A stretch of DNA of 64,000 nt from Fimbriimonadales bacterium (GCA_025998675.1 AP024673.1:2240562-2304561), one strand, 5' to 3'. Counted from the stretch's first letter, positions 15,768 to 24,205 are shown. The notes: generated from the letters alone by a model not told the origin. Made by a program: numbers and translations.

Positions 15768-15773
15768 TAGAAT
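15768..15773 (+). promoter_or_regulatory. -10 element for 106-residue gene
   Basis: TAGAAT preceded by GGG, 6 nt before the ATG at 15780; no ribosome binding site, so a leaderless transcript is expected. Confidence 0.5.
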
Positions 15774-15779
15774 TGATTT

Positions 15780-16100
15780 ATGGCGACACGCACACGACGC
15801 ACAACTTCCCCGAAAGAACTGCGGGGCGAGCTGATCGAGGCGCGCACGGTTATTCGGTTCTCGAAGTCGGGGAAGCCGCAGTATCAGTATATTTTGAAAT
15901 TTCAGGATGGCGAGCGAATCGTCTCCCATGTTGTGGACGAGAGAACCTACACGCTGTATGTGACGGGCATACCAGCGAGTTCCCTGCAGCAGTTTGAAGG
16001 TTTCCTCAGCGACGAGGAAGCAGAGGCTATGCTGCGCGCGATAGAAGAAGGATGTGAGCGCGTGGATGAGCAATGCCTATCTGCGGGACATAGTTCGTAA
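15780..16100 (+). CDS. uncharacterised 106-residue protein ending in repeat-encoded tail
   Basis: Not recognised. A basic N-terminus (MATRTRRTTSPKELRGEL) is followed by a compact mixed alpha/beta region (TVIRFSKSGKPQYQYILKF, ERIVSHVVDERTYTLYV) and an acidic helix (LSDEEAEAMLRAIEEGCERV). No membrane segment or cysteine pattern of note. The last residues SAGHSS and the stop codon are encoded by copy B of the palindromic repeat; the truncated AlbA_2 gene ends in exactly the same six residues from copy A. Its own promoter lies 6 nt upstream. The body has normal composition for this genome, so it is likely a real gene with an altered C-terminus. Confidence 0.6.
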   Translation: MATRTRRTTSPKELRGELIEARTVIRFSKSGKPQYQYILKFQDGERIVSHVVDERTYTLYVTGIPASSLQQFEGFLSDEEAEAMLRAIEEGCERVDEQCLSAGHSS

Positions 16101-16212
16101 AGCGGCAATTCATGGAGTGCGGAAGCGGCGCTTCCGCATGCTGAAGCTCCCGCTTCAGCACTCCATAGTAGCAAGACATGGGCAACAGCACGCTTCTGCA
16201 AGCGTACGCGCG
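16076..16212. repeat. palindromic element, copy B
   Basis: Closely matches copy A (3190-3367) from CTGCGGGACATAGTTCGTAA onward. GGAGTGC (16114-16120) pairs with GCACTCC (16158-16164), enclosing hairpins GGAAGC/GCTTCC (16121-16135) and TGAAGC/GCTTCA (16142-16157). It lies between two convergent genes and could fold in both transcripts. The outer TTATACCAA ends of copy A are not conserved here, so this copy is shorter or eroded. Confidence 0.7.
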
Positions 16213-16247
16213 TGCCCCGTTATTTCGATACTGGAGTAGTTGATTAC

Positions 16248-17357
16248 CTACTCAATCTCCCGAATCTGCATCGGCGGTTCGGCATTGAGCGATTCGCAGC
16301 CGTTTTCGGTAATGGTGTAGACATTCTCGATGCGCACGCCGAACTTGCCCGGCAGGTAGATGCCCGGCTCGATGGTGAAGCAGTGCCCGACTTCGAGAAT
16401 CCCATCGTAGGTCTGCGCGAGGTAGGGCGGTTCATGAACCGAAAGCCCGATTCCGTGTCCCGTGCGGTGGACGAAGTAATCGCCGTAGCCCGCTTTCTCG
16501 ATGACGGCGCGAGCGGCGCGATCGACCTCGCGGGCGGGCACGCCGGGTTTGGCAGTCTCCCGCGCGCGCATATGCGCCTCGTAGACGATTTCGTAAATCG
16601 CGCGCGCTTCATCAGGAGCGCGCCCGACGCTCGCCACGCGCGTGATGTCGCTGCAGTAGCCTTCGTACACCCCGCCGTAGTCAATCACGATAATGTCGCC
16701 CCGCTGCAGCGTGCGCTGGCTGGTGGTATGGTGCGGCATCGCGCTCATCTCGCCCGAAGCGACCAGCGGGATACCGAACGCGAGCTTGGAGCCAGAATCA
16801 AACAGCGCGCGCTGGATGGCGATGGCGACCGCCCACTCGCTGTAGCCTTCGATGCAGCGCTCCAACCCAGAGGCGAGCGCGTCGTCGGTCAGGCGCGCCG
16901 CCTCGCGCATGCAGCGCAGCTCATCGGCGTCTTTGACCGCGCGCACACGCCCCATCAGCTCGCCCCCCGTTCGGAACAGCGCGGCGGGCAACGCCTCCTG
17001 CAGGCGCAGCAGGAACGCTGCAGGCATCTCGTCGTCCACCGCGATTGTCGCCGTCTCCAGGTCGTAGTCGCGCGTGCAGGCTTCCAGCGCGCGGCTGGGA
17101 CCCTCCGAATCATGCCACACATAGCGCGTCTGCCAGCCTGCGGGGTTGGTGGCGGTACTGGTTGCGCTCAGCGCAGGGGCAAACCATACCGGGTCGCCCG
17201 ATTGCGGCGTCAGCAGAAACATCAGTCGCTCCAGCGGCGGCTCCGAAAAGCCGCTCAGGTATTGCATGTTCACCTGCGTCGCCGCGAGGTAGACATCCAC
17301 GCCCTCACGCAACATCGTCTGCTGGAGCTTCTCCAGCCGCTGACGATAAATCGCCAT
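16248..17357 (-). CDS. M24 family Xaa-Pro peptidase
   Basis: 369 residues from the ATG at 17357; this start has GGAGG at a good distance, while an in-frame start 18 bases earlier overlaps the preceding gene. The N-terminal creatinase-like domain (1 to about 130) is followed by the pita-bread fold. All five metal ligands are visible: the two aspartates of IDYGGVYEGYCSDITR, the histidine of HRTGHGIGLSVHE, and glutamates in FTIEPGIYLPG and GVRIENVY. The family removes N-terminal residues preceding proline or cleaves X-Pro dipeptides in the cytoplasm. It is the last gene of the eight-gene operon; a functional link to the membrane genes is possible but unproven. Confidence 0.93.
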   Translation of the reverse strand: MAIYRQRLEKLQQTMLREGVDVYLAATQVNMQYLSGFSEPPLERLMFLLTPQSGDPVWFAPALSATSTATNPAGWQTRYVWHDSEGPSRALEACTRDYDLETATIAVDDEMPAAFLLRLQEALPAALFRTGGELMGRVRAVKDADELRCMREAARLTDDALASGLERCIEGYSEWAVAIAIQRALFDSGSKLAFGIPLVASGEMSAMPHHTTSQRTLQRGDIIVIDYGGVYEGYCSDITRVASVGRAPDEARAIYEIVYEAHMRARETAKPGVPAREVDRAARAVIEKAGYGDYFVHRTGHGIGLSVHEPPYLAQTYDGILEVGHCFTIEPGIYLPGKFGVRIENVYTITENGCESLNAEPPMQIREIE

Positions 17358-17358
17358 G

Positions 17359-18033
17359 CTAACCGCCTCCCACACGAATCATTAACCAGTCGTTCAGCAG
17401 GTAATAGATGCGTCCGATGAGCAGCGCCATGCGCGCCATGACCGTGTTGCCGAAAATCGCGCCCAGCCCAATCATCAGGAACCAGCGCCCCCAGATTGCG
17501 ACGCGCTTCACGGGACCGCGCTGTTCGTAGGAGAAGGTGAAGTAGGTCAGCACCGACAGCAGAATAATCACAAACAGGAAGTTATTAATCACCATCCCGT
17601 AGGTGAGGTCGGGGTTGGCGCTGCCGACCCAGAGCGGTTTCTGAAGCGTACTGTTGAGCTGGGGCAGGTAGCGCGAGCTGAACTCCTGGAAGAACAGCCC
17701 CGCAGACGCGCCAATCAGCGTGCCAATCACGATTCGGCTCATCCAGCCATACCGCTCGCTGAAGATAAAATAGAGGTACATCCCGTAGGGCACCACGAAC
17801 GCCCACGCCCAGTAGCCCTGAATCCAGATTGGCTCAATCCAGTAGCGATAGAGGATGTCCACGCCCAGCGGTCCGAGCGAGTAGCCCGCCGCCAGCCCGA
17901 TATACATATGCTCAAAAAAGCGGTAAATCGGGTTCTCGCGGTACAGCAGCGAGTAAATCGCGAGCGTACACAGCACGCCAATCCAGACGCTGATTCGATC
18001 CAAGCTCAACGGTAGAAACTGTAGCCAGTCCAT
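17359..18033 (-). CDS. uncharacterised polytopic membrane protein
   Basis: 224 residues with about six membrane helices (for example VWIGVLCTLAIYSLLY, MSRIVIGTLIGASAGLFF, FLFVIILLSVLTYFTF, FLMIGLGAIFGNTVMARMALLIGRIYYLL). No recognised motif. It begins 1 base after the preceding 279-residue gene and ends 1 base before the peptidase start, so it is certainly part of the operon at 16248-22690. The Tyr/Trp-rich second loop (RYWIEPIWIQGYWAW) is on the side facing the extracytoplasmic domain of its neighbour, if the N-terminus is outside. Function unknown. Confidence 0.8.
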   Translation of the reverse strand: MDWLQFLPLSLDRISVWIGVLCTLAIYSLLYRENPIYRFFEHMYIGLAAGYSLGPLGVDILYRYWIEPIWIQGYWAWAFVVPYGMYLYFIFSERYGWMSRIVIGTLIGASAGLFFQEFSSRYLPQLNSTLQKPLWVGSANPDLTYGMVINNFLFVIILLSVLTYFTFSYEQRGPVKRVAIWGRWFLMIGLGAIFGNTVMARMALLIGRIYYLLNDWLMIRVGGG

Positions 18034-18034
18034 C

Positions 18035-18874
18035 TTAGCCCTCCCGACGCAACTGGAGACGGTTCATCAACATCGCGAAGTTGCCCAGCAAAATGAAAAG
18101 GATAATCAGCACATGCGAGAACGAAATCGCGTTCATAAAGCGTGTGCCCAGCCCCACCACGCCAAGCAGCTGTTCATACTCCTGCGCGCCTTTCGCGCCC
18201 GTAATCATGCCCTTAATCTGCCCGGAGTCGAGGTAGGTGTACGCCTCCGCCGCCATCACGGAGGTGGGGCAGTAGAGAATGGGCACATTCTTGGGGCTGT
18301 ACGAAATCCAGATCGGCAGCGTGCCTGAGGGCGTCACATCGATAATCATCTTATAGTCGCTCAGCGACTTGACGCCCCGCACCACGGGGAGTTGGTTAAC
18401 GGCAGTGCCGCGCACATCCTGCTTGATGGTGTTGGGCAGGTCGTTCACCATGCCCTTGATGGCAACAATCAGGTTGGGCACAAAGCCGAAGTGCGCCCAC
18501 TGCTCGCCGTACTGGTAGCCCTTGTCTTTCGTGACGCGCTCGGCGAGGCGGTACGAGATGTCGCGCGACTGCGCCTCGATGGAGATAATCGTAAATCGCG
18601 CCTGCTTGCGCATCAGATGGGCGATGACTGCCTCCAGCTGTGGCTGGTTCTCCGCAAGAGTGCTGGCGCTCCAGTTGGAGGAAATCATCACCAGGTCGCC
18701 CGGCTGGAGTTTTTCGATCTCGTCGTAAAACTTTTGCACCGGCGGCGAGATAGAGGCGGGCATCCGTATCGGCGCGACGAGAAATGTCACGATGTTCACA
18801 AACAGCACCAGGTACAGCCAGCGCCGATCGATGCCCAGCATCCGTTGCCAAACGCTCTGTGTGCGCTCTTGCAT
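18035..18874 (-). CDS. bitopic membrane protein with large extracytoplasmic domain
   Basis: 279 residues. A basic N-terminus leads into a membrane helix (LYLVLFVNIVTFLVAPI, about 20-36), a domain of roughly 210 residues outside the membrane, and a C-terminal helix (VLIILFILLGNFAMLM, near 252-267). The middle has Rossmann-like alternation (LQPGDLVMISSNWSAST, ARFTIISIEAQSRDI, FVPNLIVAIKGMV, VPILYCPTSVMAAEAYTYLDSGQIKGMITGAKGAQEYEQLL), reminiscent of GldG-like or binding-protein-like domains. GGAGG stands ten bases before the ATG. Member of the operon of unknown membrane proteins; no enzyme motif seen. Confidence 0.8.
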   Translation of the reverse strand: MQERTQSVWQRMLGIDRRWLYLVLFVNIVTFLVAPIRMPASISPPVQKFYDEIEKLQPGDLVMISSNWSASTLAENQPQLEAVIAHLMRKQARFTIISIEAQSRDISYRLAERVTKDKGYQYGEQWAHFGFVPNLIVAIKGMVNDLPNTIKQDVRGTAVNQLPVVRGVKSLSDYKMIIDVTPSGTLPIWISYSPKNVPILYCPTSVMAAEAYTYLDSGQIKGMITGAKGAQEYEQLLGVVGLGTRFMNAISFSHVLIILFILLGNFAMLMNRLQLRREG

Positions 18875-18886
18875 CGCAAAACCTCC

Positions 18887-19786
18887 TTATGTGACTCCGC
18901 GCTCCAGGCTCAGCCAGAGTCGGATCGCCATCGCCAGCCCGCCGATGCCCACGCCGAATTCAATCGCGCGCTGGGCGGGGGCGTTCAGCTGGGTCAGCAC
19001 CCAGTTCGCGATTTTGGGCAGCCCGATGTTGTGCTGTACCTGGGTCAGGAAGTTCGCGCCTTCGGGCGCCGCGCCTTCAGGCAGCCCCAGCAGGGTGTAG
19101 CTGAGATACGCGCCCAGCGGCACCACGCCAATCATCACCAGCATCGCGGTGAACATCAGGATGCTCGCCTCTATCGAGCGGATACGGAACGCCCGATATG
19201 CCGCCGAGAAGATATAGAACGCAATCAGCGAGAACATCGCCGCGTCCAGCTGCACCAGCGTGTAATCGAACAGGATGCTGAACCCGCGCTCCAGCACGGG
19301 ACCGCGCTCGACAATCTCTTTCTCTGCCAGCGTGTTCAGGATGCTGAAGGTCGCCATCGTGATGAACGAGACCAGCAGCACGATGCTGTAGCCCCACTGG
19401 GCGCGTTTTTGCACGACATTGCGCAGGTGCAAACGCACCAGCCCGAAAGTGCCCAGCCCCAGCGCGAGCGCGCCAATAATCTGCAGCACATTCTGCGCGG
19501 GCTGAATGGCGGGCGTCAGGAAGTTGCGCGTCGGGTCATCCTTGGGGAAAATCGCCGTCCAGTTGATGGGTAGGAAGAACTCCGCCGCAAAGAACAGCCC
19601 CGCCAGGAAGGTGATAATCACCACGATGGCGCGTCGCCCGCGGGGAGGCAGCGTCTGCAGCACCGGGATTAAGCCCAGAAACAGCACGAACGCGCCCAGC
19701 ACAATCAGCGTCGCGAACAGCACACGCGACCCTTCGGGCAACTGCCAGACAGACTGCTGCGCGATCAGGTGGTTCAAAACGCCCAT
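18887..19786 (-). CDS. uncharacterised polytopic membrane protein
   Basis: 299 residues with about seven to eight membrane helices (RVLFATLIVLGAFVLFLGLI, RAIVVIITFLAGLFFAAEFF, NVLQIIGALALGLGTFGLV, YSIVLLVSFITMATFSIL, ILMFTAMLVMIGVVPLGAYLSYTLLGL and others). No recognised family signature. The ATG overlaps the stop of the DUF6754-like gene by one base (TAATG) with GGAGGTGGG upstream, so translation is coupled. Similar in size and topology to its operon neighbour at 17359, though I see no clear sequence similarity between them. Function unknown. Confidence 0.8.
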   Translation of the reverse strand: MGVLNHLIAQQSVWQLPEGSRVLFATLIVLGAFVLFLGLIPVLQTLPPRGRRAIVVIITFLAGLFFAAEFFLPINWTAIFPKDDPTRNFLTPAIQPAQNVLQIIGALALGLGTFGLVRLHLRNVVQKRAQWGYSIVLLVSFITMATFSILNTLAEKEIVERGPVLERGFSILFDYTLVQLDAAMFSLIAFYIFSAAYRAFRIRSIEASILMFTAMLVMIGVVPLGAYLSYTLLGLPEGAAPEGANFLTQVQHNIGLPKIANWVLTQLNAPAQRAIEFGVGIGGLAMAIRLWLSLERGVT

Positions 19787-20616
19787 TACTGCCCACCTCC
19801 CCCGCCGAGACTACTCCAGAAGGCTTCCCAGCCGCCGGGTTGTCCCAGCAGTTTGATAATCGGCGCGTCCGTGCCGGCGATGGTCGAGGCAATCACGCCG
19901 CCGACGGCGGTCAGCGCGAACAGCAGTTTCGCGATGTCCTGCCCTACAAGGCTCCCCAGCAGCACTGGCTCGCGGCTCAGGTACGCGCTGGTTGCGTAGA
20001 ACTCGTCGCCGATGATTGTGTAGTCGCACGCCGCTACGAAAAACGGCACCTGCGTGAAGCTGACTGTGCCCGCAATCTGGATCGCGCCCACCATGTTGCC
20101 CGTCTCGGCGAAAATCAGCGACTCCGCGTAGAACTCGCCGAACATGAAGCTCGCCGCGACGCGCTCGCGCTGGATCAGTCCCGCCACGCCCGACGCGAAC
20201 GCGAACTGGCGGTCGGACAGGAATCGGATATTGTCCGCATCGTACAGGTCGGGGCGTCCTGCCTCGTTGTAGGCGTCGGCAATCGCCTCCTGCGCGACGG
20301 CGAACACCGTTGCATCCGCGCTCAGCAGGCGCATCGGGGTCGCGAAGCGGGCAATCTGCTTGGTGATGTATTTGAAGATGGTCAGCGCTTGCACCGCCAC
20401 CACGCCGAACGCGGTCAGCCCCGGAATCATCGTCACGGGGCGTCCCAGCTCCGTCGAGCGACCGATGGCTTCATCGATGGCGTCCAGTCCCGGAATGCGC
20501 CGAATGTAGAGCTGCGCGCCCATCCGCGCCCGCAGGATGTTCAGCAGCACCGCCAGCGCGATGAAGCCAATCACAATCGCGGCAAACCAGTTATCTTGCG
20601 CATGTTGATAACTCAT
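19786..20616 (-). CDS. DUF6754-like membrane protein
   Basis: 276 residues from the ATG at 20616, chosen because it overlaps the upstream stop (ATGA) and has AAGGAG seven bases before it. An N-terminal helix (WFAAIVIGFIALAVLLNIL) precedes a conserved soluble core: YIRRIPGLDAIDEAIGRSTELGRPVTMIPGL, then YNEAGRPDLYDADNIRFLS and FAFASGVAGLIQRERVAASFMFGEFYAESLIFAE. Two more hydrophobic stretches and a Gly-rich end follow. This pattern matches what I recall of DUF6754 proteins of Armatimonadota and Chloroflexota, whose function is undetermined. The conserved polar residues in the core suggest binding or catalysis rather than simple anchoring. Confidence 0.82.
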   Translation of the reverse strand: MSYQHAQDNWFAAIVIGFIALAVLLNILRARMGAQLYIRRIPGLDAIDEAIGRSTELGRPVTMIPGLTAFGVVAVQALTIFKYITKQIARFATPMRLLSADATVFAVAQEAIADAYNEAGRPDLYDADNIRFLSDRQFAFASGVAGLIQRERVAASFMFGEFYAESLIFAETGNMVGAIQIAGTVSFTQVPFFVAACDYTIIGDEFYATSAYLSREPVLLGSLVGQDIAKLLFALTAVGGVIASTIAGTDAPIIKLLGQPGGWEAFWSSLGGGGGQ

Positions 20617-20930
20617 TCGTTTTGCTCCTTCGCACACGCGCTCCGTTGTTCCTCGCTCAGTTCCTCAATCCGTTCCACGAGCCGCTCCCAGTTTTCGCGT
20701 TCGCTCAGCAGTTGCGTATACTGGTCCACGCGCTCGAACCCGAAAAAGGGCGCAAGGAACGGCGAGAAGACAATCGCCGTTTGTGAGCCGATGAACGCCA
20801 GCGGTTTGTGCAGTTCCAGAAACAGCACGGCGGGCGTGCTCAGTCCGCGCTTGACGACCTGCTGCGCCAGCGCGTCGATGAGCTGCGCTTTCTGCGCCTC
20901 GTTCAGCGGCTCCTTCCAGAACTCACGCAT
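20613..20930 (-). CDS. small soluble helical protein of the DUF6754 operon
   Basis: 105 residues from the ATG at 20930. A longer frame exists upstream but lies across the end of the preceding gene and has atypical composition; the chosen start overlaps that gene's stop by 8 bases. The sequence (MREFWKEPLNEAQKAQLIDALAQQVVKRGLSTPAVLFLELHKPLAFIGSQ in its first half) holds a motif also common in small proteins next to methylmalonyl-CoA or flagellar genes, where a LSTPAVLFLE-H-KP segment recurs. No membrane helix except a weakly hydrophobic FSPFLAPFFGF. It may be a regulatory or assembly subunit of the membrane complex. Confidence 0.75.
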   Translation of the reverse strand: MREFWKEPLNEAQKAQLIDALAQQVVKRGLSTPAVLFLELHKPLAFIGSQTAIVFSPFLAPFFGFERVDQYTQLLSERENWERLVERIEELSEEQRSACAKEQNE

Positions 20931-21396
20931 GGCTTTGTTGTTTGAGACGCTTCTGTTTCCGCTTCGATTTGGTTTCGCCGAGCGCGTGGGCGCAGTGGGT
21001 GCGCACCAGCGTCTCGACAACTTCGCGCTGGTCGCCATACCACAGGAAGACCCCGCGGTAGGCGTTCAGGCGCGACGGGTGTGCGAACGGGCTGAGCAGC
21101 ACGCCGTCCTCGCCCCATACGATGCGCTTGACTCGTTCCCAGCGCATCACGCGGGGCGACCAGCCGCGGGCGCGCACGCCTGATTCGTCCGCCTCGTAGC
21201 GGATGGGCAGCAGGTAGTCCGCCGTCGCGCTCCAGAGCATCCACAGCGCCGCCAGCCCGAAAATCCAGTGCCCCATCAGCCACGCGCCCAGCATGGGCGC
21301 GCCCACCAGCGCCAGTAGCACCACCGGCAACCGCTCGGGCTGCGCCTTCGCCAGATGCACCTGCCACCGCCAACACGACTGCGCCTGCTCTGCCAT
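20923..21396 (-). CDS. PH-like membrane protein of the DUF6754 operon
   Basis: 157 residues. Start at ATG 21396 is favoured over a longer reading because the preceding 34 residues overlap the MFS gene. Two adjacent hydrophobic helices (VVLLALVGAPMLGAWLMGHW and IFGLAALWMLWSATADYLL, about 25-63) are followed by a short beta-rich domain (IRYEADESGVRARGWSPRVMRWERVKRIVWGEDGVLLSPF) that looks like a bacterial PH domain (DUF304/YdbS-like), then a very basic C-terminus. PH-like membrane proteins of this type have unclear roles. It follows the MFS gene by 7 bases. Confidence 0.7.
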   Translation of the reverse strand: MAEQAQSCWRWQVHLAKAQPERLPVVLLALVGAPMLGAWLMGHWIFGLAALWMLWSATADYLLPIRYEADESGVRARGWSPRVMRWERVKRIVWGEDGVLLSPFAHPSRLNAYRGVFLWYGDQREVVETLVRTHCAHALGETKSKRKQKRLKQQSHA

Positions 21397-21403
21397 CGCG
21401 CCT

Positions 21404-22690
21404 TCAATTCGCCGACGCGGCGACTTCTCCTGCAGGTTTCTCACGGAACAGCAGCGCAAAGGCAATCCCTGCCAGCACGGTAATCGCCGTCGGCACAAGG
21501 AACACCATCGTGTAGTTCGTGACGCCGTCCGCCGTGAAAAAGTCCTTCAGCCAGCCTGCGAAAAAGCCGCCAATCAACATCCCGACGCCCAGCACGGCGA
21601 CATTAATCAGCGCCTGCGCAGACGAGCGCACATCGCGCGGGGCGACCATATCGGTGTAAATGAACGCCACCACGAAGAAGAACACATAGCAAAAGCCGTG
21701 CAGCGCGAGCGACGCGACCGCCAGCCACACCGTCCAGGGCGCCTGCTGATGCATTGCCCACGCCAGCGCGAAGACCGCATACCGCGCGGGCCATGCAAAG
21801 ATGCCCAGCAGCATCGTCCTGCGCACGCCCCAGATGGGCAGCACGGCGGGCAGCATGAACGCAATCGTGAAAATCTCCGCAATCTGCGCAATGGTCATCC
21901 ACGAGGGCAGATTCTCGCTGGTGATGCCCACCACGCCGCCCGCCGATTGCAAAAACGGGAAGGTCAGCACATAATACAGCGGCAGCTCGGTCGCCACAAT
22001 CAGCGCGATGATGAAAAACACGCGATAGTTCGGGTCGCGCAGCAGCGCAAACGCTTTCGTGAACGCCAGCGGGTCGGACGACTCCTTCGCTGGGGGCGTA
22101 TGGGGCAGCGTCAGGCTCATCAGCGCCGCCAGTATCGAGACTCCGCCCGCCAGCGCAAACACATCGATAAAGCCCCACTCCAGCGACTGAAAGCTCGAGC
22201 GCATGAAGGTGACGGCGAAGTTCGCCACAATCCAGCCAATCGTGCCCCACACGCGGATGGGACCGAACTCCACTTCTGGGTCTTTCAGGTTGCGGAAGGC
22301 GATGGAGTTGGATAGCGCGAGCGTAGGCGCATAGAAGAAGGCGTAGCCCAGCATCAGCGCGCTCATGGGCAACAGCTCGCGCTGGAACGCCAGCGCAAAC
22401 AGCAGCAGCCCGCCCAGCAGGTGAAACAGCGCCAGCGCGCGCTGCGCGGGCATGAATCGGTCGGCGACCTGCCCCGCCGTGAAGGGCACAATCAGGCTCA
22501 TCAGCGGCAGCGCGTTATAAATCAGCGCCAGCCCCAGCCCCGCAAAGCCCAGCTCGCTCTCCAGGTAGCCTGCCAGCGCGACTGACCATGCGCCCCAGAT
22601 GGCGTACTGCAGGAACATCATCACCGCCAGACTGGGACGCTCGAACAGCACGCGAAACGCCACCACAAAAACGCTCTCTCGTCGTACCAT
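21404..22690 (-). CDS. MFS permease, nucleoside:H+ symporter-like
   Basis: 428 residues with twelve predicted membrane helices. Start at ATG 22690 has AGGAGAAG close upstream; the frame extends much further but that part is antisense to the SDR gene. The beginning (PSLAVMMFLQYAIWGAWSVALAGYL) and the PFTAGQVADRFMPAQRALALFHLLGG loop match the NupG/XapB nucleoside-proton symporter group. Substrate might be a nucleoside or sugar. It is the first gene of the operon running to the M24 peptidase, and is divergent from the SDR gene, with TATACT and TATAAT overlapping at 22746-22753. Confidence 0.87.
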   Translation of the reverse strand: MVRRESVFVVAFRVLFERPSLAVMMFLQYAIWGAWSVALAGYLESELGFAGLGLALIYNALPLMSLIVPFTAGQVADRFMPAQRALALFHLLGGLLLFALAFQRELLPMSALMLGYAFFYAPTLALSNSIAFRNLKDPEVEFGPIRVWGTIGWIVANFAVTFMRSSFQSLEWGFIDVFALAGGVSILAALMSLTLPHTPPAKESSDPLAFTKAFALLRDPNYRVFFIIALIVATELPLYYVLTFPFLQSAGGVVGITSENLPSWMTIAQIAEIFTIAFMLPAVLPIWGVRRTMLLGIFAWPARYAVFALAWAMHQQAPWTVWLAVASLALHGFCYVFFFVVAFIYTDMVAPRDVRSSAQALINVAVLGVGMLIGGFFAGWLKDFFTADGVTNYTMVFLVPTAITVLAGIAFALLFREKPAGEVAASAN

Positions 22691-22745
22691 CGTCTTCTCC
22701 TGCAGGGTGTGTTCGAGACCGCGCAGCGGATTCCTGCCCGTGTGC

Positions 22746-22753
22746 AGTATAAT
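22746..22753. promoter_or_regulatory. overlapping divergent -10 elements
   Basis: AGTATAAT reads as TATAAT on the plus strand (22748-22753), 6 nt before the GTG at 22760, and as TATACT on the minus strand (22751-22746), about 56 bases before the MFS start. Only one polymerase could occupy it at a time. Confidence 0.5.
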
Positions 22754-22759
22754 CTGGGC

Positions 22760-24205
22760 GTGCTGGTGCTGTTGACGGGGGCGACAGGGTATGTGGGCGG
22801 TCGGTTGGCGCCGCGCCTGCTGGAACGGGGCTATCGCGTGCGCGTGCTGGCGCGGGACGCGAATCGGCTCGCCGCGCGCCCGTGGCGCGAGCAGGTCGAG
22901 GTGTGCGAGGGGGATGTAGGCAATTACGACTCCGTGCGCCGCGCGCTGGATGGGGTAGAGGTCGCGTACTATCTGGTGCATTCGATGCAGGCGGACGCCG
23001 ATTTCGCGGCGCGCGATCGGCAGAATGCGCAGGCGTTCGCCCAGGCGGCGCGCGCGGCGGGCGTGCGCCATGTGATTTATCTCGGCGGATTGCTGCCCCG
23101 CGACGGCGCGCCCAGCCTGCACCTGAGCAGCCGCGCGGAGGTGGGGCAAATCCTGCGCGAAGCTACCCCGTGTACCGAGTTCCGCGCGGGTCCCATCATC
23201 GGGTCGGGCTCGGCGTCCTTCGAGATGGTGCGCTACCTGACCGAGCGGCTGCCCGTGATGATTACTCCGCGCTGGATTGACAATCTCGTCTCGCCGATTG
23301 GCATTCGCGATGTGCTGCGCTATCTGGTGGAATCGGCGGCGCGTGCGCCGATGGGCGTGGTGGAGATTGGCGCGCCCCCGCTGAGTTTCCGTGCGATGAT
23401 GCAGATGTACGCCGAGGCGCGCGGTCTGAAGCGGCGTATTCTCAAGACGCCCGTGCTGGCGCCCCGACTTGCCGCGCTGTGGGTCGGGCTGGTGACGCCC
23501 ATCCCGAACCGTATCGCCGTGCCGCTGGTGGAGGGCATCGTGCAGTCGCTGGTCGCTGACGCCTCCCGCGCGCAGGAACTGTTCCCCGACATCCAGCCGA
23601 TGAGCTACCGCGCGGCGGTCGAGCTGGCGCTGACGCGCATTTCGGAACGCGCCGTCGAGACGCACTGGAGCGGGGCGCTCGGCGCGGCGCGCACCTATAC
23701 GCTGGAGGACTGGGAGGGGCTGATTCGCGAGGTGCGTACCGTGCTAGTGGACGCGCCGCCTGAAGCGGTGTTCCGCACTTTCTGCTCGCTCGGCGGCGAC
23801 ACGGGCTGGCTGGTGTGGAACTGGGCGTGGCGGCTGCGCGGGGCAATCGACAAGCTCTTCGGCGGACCGGGATTGCGCCGCGGGCGACGCCATCCCCATG
23901 AGCTGCTGCCCGGCGAGGCGGTGGATTTCTGGCGCGTGGAGATGGTCGTTCCCCCACGGCGGCTGCGCCTGCGTGCGGAGATGAAGACGCCCGGCAAGGC
24001 GTGGCTGGATTTCGAGGCGATACCCGAAGGCGGGCGCACGCGCCTGGTGCAGACCGCGCTGTTCGAGCCGCGCGGATTGCCCGGCGCGCTCTACTGGTAC
24101 GCGCTCTATCCCATCCACCGCGTGATTTTCAGCGACCTGGCGCGCGCGATTGCCCGACGCGCCGAACAGGAGCCAAGCCCATGCATGAGTCGTTCCGAAT
24201 CGTAG
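22760..24205 (+). CDS. NAD(P)-binding SDR with C-terminal SRPBCC-like domain
   Basis: 481 residues from the GTG at 22760. The frame extends to an ATG at 22709, but the TATAAT at 22748 lies inside that extension, so the GTG is favoured. Residues 1-285 form an atypical SDR with LLTGATGYVGGRL and the NDUFA9/YbjT-like sequence AFAQAARAAGVRHVIYLGG. From about residue 320 a DUF2867/SRPBCC domain follows (VDAPPEAVFRTFCSLGGDTGWLVWNWAWRLRG and WRVEMVVPPRRLRLRAEMKTPGKAW). The combination is known from proteins of unknown function, possibly redox or lipid-binding. Isolated gene with its own promoter. Confidence 0.85.
   Translation: MLVLLTGATGYVGGRLAPRLLERGYRVRVLARDANRLAARPWREQVEVCEGDVGNYDSVRRALDGVEVAYYLVHSMQADADFAARDRQNAQAFAQAARAAGVRHVIYLGGLLPRDGAPSLHLSSRAEVGQILREATPCTEFRAGPIIGSGSASFEMVRYLTERLPVMITPRWIDNLVSPIGIRDVLRYLVESAARAPMGVVEIGAPPLSFRAMMQMYAEARGLKRRILKTPVLAPRLAALWVGLVTPIPNRIAVPLVEGIVQSLVADASRAQELFPDIQPMSYRAAVELALTRISERAVETHWSGALGAARTYTLEDWEGLIREVRTVLVDAPPEAVFRTFCSLGGDTGWLVWNWAWRLRGAIDKLFGGPGLRRGRRHPHELLPGEAVDFWRVEMVVPPRRLRLRAEMKTPGKAWLDFEAIPEGGRTRLVQTALFEPRGLPGALYWYALYPIHRVIFSDLARAIARRAEQEPSPCMSRSES

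Noticed and set aside
14553-16073. 506-codon minus-strand frame
   Set aside because: Antisense to the hydratase, pfkA and the small gene, all with clear motifs or promoters.
22691-23665. 325-codon upstream extension of the MFS frame
   Set aside because: Lies antisense to the SDR gene; a good ribosome site and the family's normal N-terminus support the start at 22690.
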